Shown: in pieces, positions 53,442 to 61,555 of the stretch
Layout of the letters: the number at the start of each line of letters is the position of its first letter
Numbering within the stretch: the stretch's first letter is position 1
Assembly: GCA_005503215.1 (NCBI GenBank)
Contig: SCNS01000005.1
Location: 218,445 to 282,444, forward strand
Source: Sphingomonadaceae bacterium 3R27C6
GTDB lineage: Bacteria; Pseudomonadota; Alphaproteobacteria; Sphingomonadales; Sphingomonadaceae
DNA length: 64,000 nt
Direction: 5' to 3'
Program-made: the position numbers and the translations under genes
Notes under the pieces: generated by a model
Told to the model about the DNA's origin: nothing
Databases searched by the model: none
Seen by the model: the letters and a program-made list of their open reading frames with translations, nothing else

Positions 53442-54119
53442 ATGGGCGAGATGATCCGGATGACGATGGACGATGGCGCCGAAATCGCCGTCTATCACGC
53501 CCAGCCCGACGGCGCGCGTCGCGGCGGTCTGGTGCTGATCCAGGAAATCTTTGGAGTCACCGACCATATCCGCGAGATGTGCGACGAATTTGCCGCCGAA
53601 GGCTATGAGGTGCTGTCGCCCGCGCTCTTCGACCGCGAGCATCCGGGGTTCGAGAGCGACTATTCGGGGCCGCAGTTCCAGCGCGCGGTCCAGCTCGCGC
53701 GCGAGCTGCATCCCTTCGAGCAGAGCCTGAAGGATGCGCAGACGTGCATCGACGCGCTGAAGGGCAAAGGCCCGGTCTTCATCATCGGCTATTGTTACGG
53801 CGGTTCGGTCGCCTGGCGGATGGCGCAGATCAGCCCCGACCTCGCGGCGTCCTCGGCCTATTACGGTAGCCTGGTGCCGACGATGTTCAAGGACGAGGCG
53901 CCCGCCTGCGCGGCGATCGCCCATTTCGGCCGCTATGACGACGGCATCCCGATGGAAGGCGTCGAGGCGCTGATCGCCAAAGATCACCCGACCGCGCAGA
54001 TCTTCGTCTATGAAGCGGGGCACGGTTTCAACAGCGACCGGCGCAAGGATTATCACGAAGCGAGCGCCGATCTCGCGCGCGAACGCACGCTGATGCTGTT
54101 CCGGGCGTGCGGGGGGTGA
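53442..54119 (+). CDS. Dienelactone hydrolase family protein
   Basis: A 225-residue cytoplasmic alpha/beta hydrolase. Nucleophile elbow GYCYGGSVAW carries the cysteine typical for dienelactone hydrolases, the acid is in FGRYDDGIP, and the histidine in AGHGFNSDRR. The N-terminus has LIQEIFGVTDHIREMCD. GGAAGG six bases upstream supports ATG 53442; an ATG at 53418 has only an A-run before it. No other ring-cleavage genes are near, so a general detoxification role is more likely than chloroaromatic degradation. Confidence 0.92.
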   Translation: MGEMIRMTMDDGAEIAVYHAQPDGARRGGLVLIQEIFGVTDHIREMCDEFAAEGYEVLSPALFDREHPGFESDYSGPQFQRAVQLARELHPFEQSLKDAQTCIDALKGKGPVFIIGYCYGGSVAWRMAQISPDLAASSAYYGSLVPTMFKDEAPACAAIAHFGRYDDGIPMEGVEALIAKDHPTAQIFVYEAGHGFNSDRRKDYHEASADLARERTLMLFRACGG

Positions 54120-54298
54120 GGCTGGTCTTCATCCATGGTCCAGCGGCATCGGGCAAGCTGACCGTCGCGCGCGAACTCGCGGCGAAGGGCGCCTTTGCCT
54201 ATCCCGCGCTTCCCGCGGCGCGGGTCGCGGTCGATTCGGGAACCATGCATCCCGCCGAAGCGGCGGAGCGGATTCGCGCCGCGCTCGGCCTCGGATAG
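54116..54298 (+). pseudogene. P-loop ATPase remnant with internal deletion
   Basis: A 60-codon frame starting at GTG (overlapping the hydrolase stop, GTGA). The N-terminus LVFIHGPAASGKLTVARELA is a good Walker A loop of an AAA/shikimate-kinase-like NTPase, but after about 30 residues it jumps to a sequence like the family's end (GTMHPAEAAERIRAALGLG). The core with Walker B is missing. It looks like an in-frame deletion derivative of a ~170-residue kinase-like gene; the frame is still open, so a small protein could be made. Confidence 0.6.
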
Positions 54299-54307
54299 CG
54301 CCAACGT

Positions 54308-55096
54308 GTGAAGCTGGCCCTGAACCTGTTACTGGCGCTGGCCGTCTTCGCGCTCGTCGCGGCGACGCTGCTCTATACGCAGCAGCGCCGGCTGATCTTT
54401 CCGGCGCCATCACACTATCCGCAGGCGCCGCCGCCGGGCTTCCGCCTCGTCCACACCCGCACCGACGATGAATTGCGGCTTTCCGCCTTTTATCGCCCCG
54501 CGCTGCCGGGCAAGAAGACGCTCCTCTTCTTCCACGGCAATGGCGACAATATGCTCGGCGCGATCGAGGCGACGCGCGGGCCGGCGGCGGCGGGGCACGG
54601 GCTGATGCTCGTCGAATATCGCGGCTATGGAGGCAATCCCGGTTCGCCGGGCGAGGCGGGCTTCTATCGCGATGGCGAAGCGGCGATGCGCTGGCTCGCC
54701 GGGACCGGGGTCGATTCGCGCGATATCGTCGTCGTCGGCAATTCGGTCGGTTCGGGCCCCGCGACCGAAATGGCAGTGCGGTACGATGTCGCGGCGCTGA
54801 TGCTCGTGTCGGGGTTTTCGGATTTGCCCTCGGTTGTGAAGAGCCATTTCCCGCTCGTCCCGCGCTGGCTGGTGCGCGACCGGTTCGACAATGCGGCAAA
54901 GCTGGCCCGTGTGAAGGCGCCCGTCTATCTGATGCACGGCGACGGCGACACGCTCGTGCCGCCCGCCAATCTCGAGCGGCTGGCGCGCGCACGGCCCGAC
55001 GCGACCGTGGCGCGCGTCGCGGGGGCAGGGCACGAGCTCGCCTATACCGCGCCCGCGCAGGCGATTCTTACCGAATGGGTCGGCGGACTTCGCTGA
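54308..55096 (+). CDS. Membrane-anchored alpha/beta hydrolase (BEM46/ABHD13-like)
   Basis: A 262-residue hydrolase with an N-terminal membrane anchor (LALNLLLALAVFALVAATLL). The oxyanion motif FFHGNGDNM, nucleophile GNSVGSG (Ser), acid in HGDGDTLVPP and histidine in GAGHELAY make a complete triad. Similar proteins face the periplasm from a single helix. GTG at 54308 is the start. It ends three bases from the convergent protease gene. The substrate is unknown, perhaps a lipid or thioester. Confidence 0.88.
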   Translation: MKLALNLLLALAVFALVAATLLYTQQRRLIFPAPSHYPQAPPPGFRLVHTRTDDELRLSAFYRPALPGKKTLLFFHGNGDNMLGAIEATRGPAAAGHGLMLVEYRGYGGNPGSPGEAGFYRDGEAAMRWLAGTGVDSRDIVVVGNSVGSGPATEMAVRYDVAALMLVSGFSDLPSVVKSHFPLVPRWLVRDRFDNAAKLARVKAPVYLMHGDGDTLVPPANLERLARARPDATVARVAGAGHELAYTAPAQAILTEWVGGLR

Positions 55097-55099
55097 CGG

Positions 55100-56641
55100 T
55101 CAGCCGCCGGGTGCCGGTTTGACCCCCGCCCCCGAAGCGGGCTGGCAGCGATAGACGAGCCGCTCGTTCGGGCTGGCGGGCAGCGCGCTGCGGATCGCGT
55201 CCTGCTGCGCGGCGAGCCCTGCGAGCTCGTCGGGGTTGGCGGTGCAGCTCTTCAGCGTGTTCGCCGCGCGCGTCTCGCGCGCCCTGGTCATCGTTTCGGC
55301 GTCGAGCAGGTAACGGTCGACGCGGTAATCGCGCCCGCTCGAATCGATCGACGCGACGGTGACGGTCGCCTCGTCGTTCGGCACGAGGATGCGCTGCCAG
55401 CGATCATCGGCGCCCTGCGTATATTGGGTGCGCCCGTTGACGCAGCCGCCCTTGCCGATGGCGATCGGGACGTCGGTTGTCGACGACACGGTGATGCGGC
55501 TGCGGTCGGGGCGGATCGTGCAGAGGAAATTGCCCTCTGCGAGCTTCGGGGTTTCGGTGGCGGCGGCGGTCGCCGCTTCATCGGCGATTTCGGCGTGCGC
55601 GTCGGGGCGCGTCACGAACAATATCGCGGCACCGAGCATCAGCACCGCGCCCGTGCCGCCCGCGATCTTGGCGTTGCGCAGATTCTTCTGGCCGTAGAAA
55701 AGCAGGCCGGCGCCCGCGGCGAGCGCGCCGATCACGAAGAACACCCCCGCGAGCGCGATCCGGTTTTCGCGCGATGCGAGCGCGTCTTCCTCGGCGCGCG
55801 CCTGTTTCAATTCGCGGTCGAGCCGGGCGGCGGCGTTCTTCGCGGCATTCGCCTCGGCGCTCGCGCGCGCTTCGGCGTCGATCGCGGCGCGATCGCGGGC
55901 GTCGGCTTCGGCGAGCGACAGGCACGGCGTGCCGACGCTGCTATATTGCTGGTTCGCATCGGCGAGGAAGCGCATGAGCTCGCGCCCCGAAATGGCAAAG
56001 GCGAACGGCGAATCGCCGTCGTCGGCGCGCGTGATCGCGGTGTTGATCCCGGTGATGCGGCCGCACTGGTCGACGAGCGGGCCGCCCGAATTGCCGCGCG
56101 AAATCTTCGCGGTGTGGATCAGCATCGCGACCCCGTCGACGCTTTGCGTGTTCGACATATTGCCCTCGCTGCGCGTCGGGGTGCGCGGGGTGATATAATC
56201 ATTGGCGCTGCGTGCGGTCGCAAGGTCGACATTGCCCGGATAGCCGAGTGCGACGACATCGGCGCCCGAATCGAGCGGACCGGTGTAGATCGCGGCGGCG
56301 GGCAGGCGGCCCTCGGTAATCTCGATCAGCGCAAGGTCGCGCGCGGTGTCGATCGCGATCAGCTTGCCCGCGAAACTCTTCTGCCCTTCGGACGGGACGA
56401 CGCCGAGCGCGACATTGTCCGGATATTTGGCGGCCGATTCGACGACATGCGCGTTGGTGACGATGCGCGTTGGTGAGATCGCGATGCCGCTGCCATGGCC
56501 GAAGCCGACGACCTCGCCGTCGACCATCGCGACGGTGACGACACGCACGACGCTGCGCGACGCGGCGCTGATATCGTCGGCGGCGTGGGCCGGAAGGGAG
56601 AGGGTCAGAAGGGCGAGCAGCAGCGCGAGGAGGCGGGTCAT
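55100..56641 (-). CDS. Membrane-anchored trypsin-like serine protease with C-terminal domain
   Basis: A 513-residue exported protein: signal peptide (residues 1–20), trypsin-like domain with His in TNAHVVES (~63), Asp in DTARDLALIEI (~100) and Ser in SRGNSGGPLV (~183). Then come a charged coiled segment (residues about 235–275, rich in Ala, Glu and Arg), two membrane helices (IALAGVFFVIGALAAGAGLL and AGGTGAVLMLGAAILFV), and a C-terminal domain of about 150 residues with CTIRPDRSRITVSSTTDVP and a final cysteine. No PDZ domain is seen. Both soluble parts would face the periplasm. It may be a protein-quality or signalling protease; there is no close DegP match. Confidence 0.85.
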   Translation of the reverse strand: MTRLLALLLALLTLSLPAHAADDISAASRSVVRVVTVAMVDGEVVGFGHGSGIAISPTRIVTNAHVVESAAKYPDNVALGVVPSEGQKSFAGKLIAIDTARDLALIEITEGRLPAAAIYTGPLDSGADVVALGYPGNVDLATARSANDYITPRTPTRSEGNMSNTQSVDGVAMLIHTAKISRGNSGGPLVDQCGRITGINTAITRADDGDSPFAFAISGRELMRFLADANQQYSSVGTPCLSLAEADARDRAAIDAEARASAEANAAKNAAARLDRELKQARAEEDALASRENRIALAGVFFVIGALAAGAGLLFYGQKNLRNAKIAGGTGAVLMLGAAILFVTRPDAHAEIADEAATAAATETPKLAEGNFLCTIRPDRSRITVSSTTDVPIAIGKGGCVNGRTQYTQGADDRWQRILVPNDEATVTVASIDSSGRDYRVDRYLLDAETMTRARETRAANTLKSCTANPDELAGLAAQQDAIRSALPASPNERLVYRCQPASGAGVKPAPGG

Positions 56642-56682
56642 GGCGCGGAACCTAGTCGCTCGCGGCGCGAAGGCAAGCGCGG

Positions 56683-57504
56683 CTAGAGGTACGGGCTCCA
56701 CATCATCATCCACGCGCCGGCGCTGCCGGCAAGGATGACGAGGCCGCTGAACGTCAATAACAGGGCTACTCCCTGTTTCGCCGCCGGGGTGCCGTGCGCG
56801 CCCGCGCGCAGATAAAGCTCGGCCAGCCCGAGCGGGATCAGCGAGCTGGCGAAAGCGAGGAAAAGGTCGAAGGGGCCATCGAGCGCCTTGCCGATCCCCG
56901 CGCCGCCGGTCGCCATGCCCCACGCCATATAGGCGACGCGCATGAACCACACCGCCGAGGCGACCGCGAAGAGGCGCAGCGCCCAGCGGCGATGCTCGAC
57001 AAAGCGGCGCGCGCGGGCGGCGCGCCACGCGAGCGCGGCGAAGGCGAGGATGAGCAGCGCGTCGAGCGTGATCCCGATCGCGCCCGCGAGCACGAGCCAG
57101 GTTTCGCGCACCCAGGTGAGCCACAGCCCGCCGAGCGCGAGGGCGACCGCGCTGACGAGGTAGAGCCGTCCGTTCCAGCGATGCACCGCGGGCCAGCGGC
57201 CGCGGATCGCGGGGACGAGCTGGACGAGCCCGCCGAAGGTGATGACCGCCGCCATCAGCACATGCACCGCGAAGAACAGGTTGCCCGCGCCGTCGCCCGC
57301 AACGAATCCCTTGATCAGCGGCTTGTCGTTCCACGCCGCAAAATTGCCCGAGAGCGACGAGGGATAATAGAAGAGCAGGATGAAGGCGACGAAGAGCAGC
57401 TGCCCCGCGGCGATAGCGAGATAGCAGAAGGTCGCGCTGCGCCCGAGCCAGTCGGTGCGGCGCGCCGGCCGTGCCGGTACGATCGATGCGTCGATGGTTG
57501 CCAT
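56683..57504 (-). CDS. DUF2306 membrane protein
   Basis: A 273-residue protein with seven or so membrane helices. The DUF2306 signature is FFAVHVLMAAVITFGGLVQLVPAIRG followed by AVHRWNGRLYL, and a later FVEHRRWALRLFAVASAVWFMRV. The family is related to cytochrome-like quinol or haem proteins with conserved histidines, but no function is proven. It diverges from the DUF1203–ada operon. Confidence 0.88.
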   Translation of the reverse strand: MATIDASIVPARPARRTDWLGRSATFCYLAIAAGQLLFVAFILLFYYPSSLSGNFAAWNDKPLIKGFVAGDGAGNLFFAVHVLMAAVITFGGLVQLVPAIRGRWPAVHRWNGRLYLVSAVALALGGLWLTWVRETWLVLAGAIGITLDALLILAFAALAWRAARARRFVEHRRWALRLFAVASAVWFMRVAYMAWGMATGGAGIGKALDGPFDLFLAFASSLIPLGLAELYLRAGAHGTPAAKQGVALLLTFSGLVILAGSAGAWMMMWSPYL

Positions 57505-57561
57505 GCTCAGCTCCCCGATTTCTGGCGGGAGCGTGCGCCTTTCGCATTAGTGAGTCAATGA

Positions 57562-57604
57562 TATAATACAGTAACACAGTAAGGCCGAAATGTTTGAGCG
57601 CAAG
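57562..57604 (+). promoter_or_regulatory. Extended -10 promoter, tandem ACAGTAA, and Ada-box-like motif
   Basis: TGATATAAT (TATAAT at 57562–57567) is an extended -10 element, and ACAGTAA occurs twice right after it (57568–57574 and 57576–57582), likely an operator over the transcription start. At 57597–57604 AGCGCAAG equals the core of the E. coli Ada box; it lies 66 bases before DUF1203 and upstream of ada. The eight-base match is short, so Ada control is only suggested. Confidence 0.4.
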
Positions 57605-57669
57605 CATCGGGACGCGGCGCGAATCGGACCGTGGCATTGAACGTCCAACGCCAGAGAAAGGATGTTCCG

Positions 57670-58134
57670 ATGACCTATTCGATCCAGGGACTCAGCCCCG
57701 AACCCTTCGCCCCGCTCTTCGCGCTCGACGACGCCGGACTCGCCGCGATCAACGCGCGCCGCGTCACCGCGACCGCCGATCGCGGCTTCCCGTGCCGGGT
57801 CAGCCTGGAGGATGCGAAGGCGGGGGAGGCGCTGATCCTGCTCCACCACATCAGCCACGATGTCGAAACGCCGTATCGCAGCGCCTATGCGATCTATGTG
57901 CGGCCGGGCGTCGAAGCGGCGACCTATCGCGACGAACTGCCTCCGGTGTTCGAGGGCCGCCCGCTCGCGCTGCGTGCCTTCGATACTGACGGCATGCTGC
58001 AAACCGCGCGGCTCGCGGGGCCGGGCGAGGCCGATGGCGCGATCCGCGACCTGTTCGCGGACGATGCGATTGCCTATATCGATGCGCACAACGCCGCCTA
58101 TGGCTGTTTTGCCGCGCGAATCGAGAGGAATTGA
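57670..58134 (+). CDS. DUF1203 family protein
   Basis: A 154-residue cytoplasmic protein of the DUF1203 family: GFPCRVSLEDAKAGEALILLHH, SAYAIYVRPG and IAYIDAHNAAYGCFAARIER. The Cys and His residues in the conserved core are notable, but no activity is known. AGAAAGGA upstream supports ATG 57670. It is two bases ahead of ada, and DUF1203–ada pairs occur elsewhere in proteobacteria, so a role in alkylation or oxidative damage is plausible. Confidence 0.9.
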   Translation: MTYSIQGLSPEPFAPLFALDDAGLAAINARRVTATADRGFPCRVSLEDAKAGEALILLHHISHDVETPYRSAYAIYVRPGVEAATYRDELPPVFEGRPLALRAFDTDGMLQTARLAGPGEADGAIRDLFADDAIAYIDAHNAAYGCFAARIERN

Positions 58135-58136
58135 CC

Positions 58137-59171
58137 ATGGACTTCAAGGCCATGACCGACGACGAGCGTTGGGAGGCGGTACAGGCGCGCGACAAGGCGC
58201 AGGACGGCCGTTTCGTCACCGGGGTGCTGACCACCGGCATCTATTGCCGGCCAAGCTGCGCGGCGCGCCATCCCTTGCGCCAGAATGTCCGCTTCTTCGC
58301 CGATGGCGACGCGGCGCGCGCCACGGGCCTCCGCCCTTGCAAACGCTGCCTGCCCGACGATGTCGCGCGCGACGAAAATGCGGTGATCAAGGCGATCGCG
58401 GCGATCAAGGGCAGCGAGGAGCCGCTCGCGCTCGGCGACCTTGCCGCGCGCACCGGCTATTCGCCGACGCATTTCCAGCGCGTCTTCACCCGCCACACCG
58501 GGCTGTCGCCCGCCGCCTATGCCCGTGCGCTGCGCGAAGAGCGCGCGCGGAAGGCGCTGAGCGATGGCAGCCGGGTGACCGACGCGATCTACGACGCGGG
58601 CTTTTCGGGACCGTCGCGTTTCTACCAGAATATGGAAGGACGCATGGGCATGACGGCGTCGGCGTGGGTGAACGGCGGCAAGGATACCGAGATCCACTGG
58701 GCGGTCGTGCCGACCAGCCTCGGCGACATGCTCGTCGCGGCGACCGGGAAGGGCGTGTGCCGGCTGTCGTTCGACGAGGGGCGCGAGGCGCTCGAGGAGC
58801 GTTTCCCGGCCGCCGAACTGATCGAAGGCGGCGAAGAGTTCGAAGCCTTGCTCAAACAGGTTGTCGACGCGGTCGAGGCGCCGGTGAATGGCTTCGATCA
58901 TATCCCCATCGACGTGAAGGGCACCGCGTTCCAGGAAGCGGTGTGGCGCGAGCTCCGGAAAATCCCCGCGGGCGAGACGCGCAGCTATGCCGATATCGCC
59001 GCGGCGGTCGGCAAACCCAAGGCGGTGCGCGCGGCGGGAAGCGCCAATGGCGCAAATAACGTGGCGGTGCTGATCCCGTGCCACCGTGTGGTACGCAGCG
59101 ACGGAACGCTCGGCGGCTATGCCTATGGCCTGCCGATCAAGGAAGAATTGCTCAAGAGGGAGAGTTTTTGA
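58137..59171 (+). CDS. ada: Bifunctional Ada: methyl-response regulator and O6-methylguanine-DNA methyltransferase
   Basis: A 344-residue protein that repairs methylphosphotriesters and O6-methylguanine and activates its own regulon. The N-terminal zinc site has Cys in GIYCRPSC (C37, C41) and GLRPCKRC (two more); C37 or its neighbour accepts methyl groups. An AraC-type HTH follows (LALGDLAARTGYSPTHFQRVFTR). The C-terminal domain ends with the PCHR active site (C315). The start ATG 58137 has GAGAGGA upstream. It overlaps the next gene as TGATG. Confidence 0.96.
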   Translation: MDFKAMTDDERWEAVQARDKAQDGRFVTGVLTTGIYCRPSCAARHPLRQNVRFFADGDAARATGLRPCKRCLPDDVARDENAVIKAIAAIKGSEEPLALGDLAARTGYSPTHFQRVFTRHTGLSPAAYARALREERARKALSDGSRVTDAIYDAGFSGPSRFYQNMEGRMGMTASAWVNGGKDTEIHWAVVPTSLGDMLVAATGKGVCRLSFDEGREALEERFPAAELIEGGEEFEALLKQVVDAVEAPVNGFDHIPIDVKGTAFQEAVWRELRKIPAGETRSYADIAAAVGKPKAVRAAGSANGANNVAVLIPCHRVVRSDGTLGGYAYGLPIKEELLKRESF

Positions 59172-59929
59172 TGTCCGACAAGGTTGAAGCGTTCAAGGCT
59201 CTCCACATTCCCGGCGATCCGCTGATCCTGATCAACATCTGGGACGCGGGAAGCGCGAAGGCGGTCGCGGCGACGGGCGCCAAGGCGATCGCGACCGGCA
59301 GCTGGGGCGTCGCGTCGGCGCACGGATCGTCCGACGGCGAGAATTTTCCGCTCGAAGCGGCGCTCGCCAACCTCGCACAGATCCTGGCGGTCACCGATCG
59401 GCCCGTCACGATCGATATGGAAGCGGGCTATGGCGACGATCCCGCGGCGGTGGGCGAATCGGTGGCACAGGCGCGCGACGTCGGTGCGGCCGGCATCAAC
59501 ATGGAAGACCGGCTGCCCGGGCAGAAGGAACTGCTCACGATTGCAGACGCGGCCGCACGCTATCGCGCTGCCGCCGACACCGGCATCTTCGTCAACGCGC
59601 GCTGCGACCTGTTCCTGGGGCAGGATGCGGCGAAGGACGGCGACGCGCTCGTCGCCGCGACGCTCGAACGCGCGCGCGCCTATGCCGATGCGGGCGCGGC
59701 GTCGCTGTTCGTGCCCTTCCTGCTCGACCCCCAATGCATCGGCGCGATCTGTGACGCCTCGCCGCTGCCGGTGAACATCCTGCGCGGCAAGGGCGGCCCG
59801 ACGCACAAGGAGCTTGCCGCGCTCGGCGTCGCGCGGATCAGCCACGGGCACCAGCCCTGGGCCGCGGCGATGGCGTGGCTGGCGGCGCAGGCTGCCCAAG
59901 TGCTGGGCGGCGCCGAACCCGACTATTGA
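59171..59929 (+). CDS. Isocitrate lyase/PEP mutase superfamily protein
   Basis: A 252-residue cytoplasmic alpha/beta-barrel lyase-like enzyme: INIWDAGSAKAVAATGAKAI, TIDMEAGYGDD, NMEDRLPGQKEL and VFVNARCDLFLG. Those Asp and Glu sites bind Mg2+ and a carboxylate substrate, as in dimethylmalate or oxaloacetate lyases. The usual NARTDA motif reads NARCDL here, which shifts away from the well-studied members. The ATG overlaps the ada stop (TGATG), so it is in the ada operon, possibly by chance of genome organisation. Confidence 0.9.
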   Translation: MSDKVEAFKALHIPGDPLILINIWDAGSAKAVAATGAKAIATGSWGVASAHGSSDGENFPLEAALANLAQILAVTDRPVTIDMEAGYGDDPAAVGESVAQARDVGAAGINMEDRLPGQKELLTIADAAARYRAAADTGIFVNARCDLFLGQDAAKDGDALVAATLERARAYADAGAASLFVPFLLDPQCIGAICDASPLPVNILRGKGGPTHKELAALGVARISHGHQPWAAAMAWLAAQAAQVLGGAEPDY

Positions 59930-59936
59930 AGAAGGG

Positions 59937-61484
59937 CTAGTCGTCGTCGGCGACGGCTTCCTTGCCGGTGCCTGCCGCACCCGCGCGGCGGACCTTCATC
60001 GCCTCCAGCCGCGCGAGCATCGCTTCGCCCCGGCCATTGTCGTGCGGATCGAAGGCCACCGTCCGCGCCAGCCGCAACGCCGGGTCGAACTCACCCTGAT
60101 TCGCGAGCGCAAAGGCATAGGCGACCCGCATCTCGATATTTTCCGGCGTGAGGACAAAGGCGCGCTCGAGCGCCTTGATCGCCATCTCGCTCGGCCGTTT
60201 GCCTTCGGCCAGAAAGCTGTCGAAATAGGCGTAGAGCGGAACGGCGTCGTCGGGATCGGTGCGGTTGGCGAGCTGGATCGGCCTCCGCGCCTCGCGCCAT
60301 GCGGCGGCGTCATCCTCTCCCTTTTCGCGCAGTTGATACAGCTTCAGCCGTCCGAGCAGGACATTGGCGCGGACATGGTCGGGCTTGGCCGCGAGCACCT
60401 TGTCCAGCGCGGCCTGCATCGCCGCAAGGTCGCGCTTGTCGCGGTTGATGTCCCATTCGGCGGCCGCGAGTTCGAACTGGACGTCGGCATTGGCGGGCTG
60501 CGCGGCGGCGAGTTCGCGCAGCGTGTCGCGCGCTTTCGTCAGCCGCGCCGCGTCGCCGCGCGCATTCAGCCGTTCGAGCCGCGGCAGGATCACGGCATCT
60601 TCGTCCGCCGACAGTGGCACGATCTGGATGTTGGTCGAGACGGGAACGGCATCGCGCGTGGTGCGGTAGCTGAGCCTGCCCTCGATATAGCGGTTCAGGT
60701 CCTTGTCGAGCAGCGCAAGGTCGCCAAAGGCGTCGGTCGCCGCCTGTTTGGGTTCGGTGCCGGCATTGATCGCATTGGTATAGACGTTGATCTGGTCCCC
60801 CCGCGCGGCGCTGTGGAGGAGCATGTGGGTGAGCACCCAGGCGCGGCCGTAATAGACATCCTTCTGCCCGCTGTTCCGCATCGCGCCCGGTTGTTCGAAC
60901 AACAGCCTCTCGGCCGGAATTTTCGGCATCTGCAGCAGGCCATAGGCGCGGCGGTAGACCGGATGGCCGATCATCGCGCGGCCCTGCTTGTCGAAGTCGA
61001 CCGTCGAATAATATTCCGCGAACCCTTCGATCAGCCACGATGGAAAGGCGGCACGGAGGTGGCGCTTCATGAAATGGTGGCTATATTCGTGGAACAGCAC
61101 CTGCTGCGAGGCCGATGTGCCGGTGACGTTGCTGCCGCTATTCTGGCGAAAGGACATCGCGAAGCTGCCGTCGCGATCCTGCCGGTAAAAGCCCGCGATC
61201 GACGCGCTGCGCGATCCGGTCGCCAGTTCGGCGACGTCGGGCGCCGCGGCGACCAGATAGATCGGCAGCTTGCTTTCCTCGCCGGGCGTCTCGACCTTGA
61301 AGAGCAGGCGCAGCGTGGTGTCGAAACGCTGCAAATTCTGCGCGAATTCGCGCAGCGATTTCTCGCTGCTCTCGCTGTAGATGATGAAACTGTCGGTGTC
61401 GGCGCGCAGCCATTTGGCCTCGGCCGCGCCCGCCATCCCGACCATCGCGATCCCGGCCAGCAGGCCCAAGCCGATTCTCTTCAT
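59937..61484 (-). CDS. Secreted HExxH metallopeptidase with TPR region
   Basis: A 515-residue exported protein with a signal peptide (ending AEA before KWLRAD). The zinc motif HEYSHHFM (HExxH) near residue 132 has a downstream EGFAEYYS with the likely third ligand, as in gluzincin-type MA peptidases. The C-terminal half (residues about 300–490) is helical with TPR-like pairs (DVQFELAAAEWDINRDKR, VLLGRLKLYQLREK). It is probably a periplasmic peptidase; substrates are unknown. ATG 61484 is preferred over 61502 as it gives a normal signal peptide. Confidence 0.85.
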   Translation of the reverse strand: MKRIGLGLLAGIAMVGMAGAAEAKWLRADTDSFIIYSESSEKSLREFAQNLQRFDTTLRLLFKVETPGEESKLPIYLVAAAPDVAELATGSRSASIAGFYRQDRDGSFAMSFRQNSGSNVTGTSASQQVLFHEYSHHFMKRHLRAAFPSWLIEGFAEYYSTVDFDKQGRAMIGHPVYRRAYGLLQMPKIPAERLLFEQPGAMRNSGQKDVYYGRAWVLTHMLLHSAARGDQINVYTNAINAGTEPKQAATDAFGDLALLDKDLNRYIEGRLSYRTTRDAVPVSTNIQIVPLSADEDAVILPRLERLNARGDAARLTKARDTLRELAAAQPANADVQFELAAAEWDINRDKRDLAAMQAALDKVLAAKPDHVRANVLLGRLKLYQLREKGEDDAAAWREARRPIQLANRTDPDDAVPLYAYFDSFLAEGKRPSEMAIKALERAFVLTPENIEMRVAYAFALANQGEFDPALRLARTVAFDPHDNGRGEAMLARLEAMKVRRAGAAGTGKEAVADDD

Positions 61485-61555
61485 TCTGCGCCCCCGCATC
61501 ATAACCCTTAGGGGATGCTGCCAGTGCGCCCGGCTACAGTAAAGCCCTGTTGCGG

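Noticed and set aside
53442..54119. Part of a chloroaromatic degradation pathway
   Set aside because: Dienelactone hydrolase homologues are common outside such pathways and no ring-cleavage genes are adjacent.
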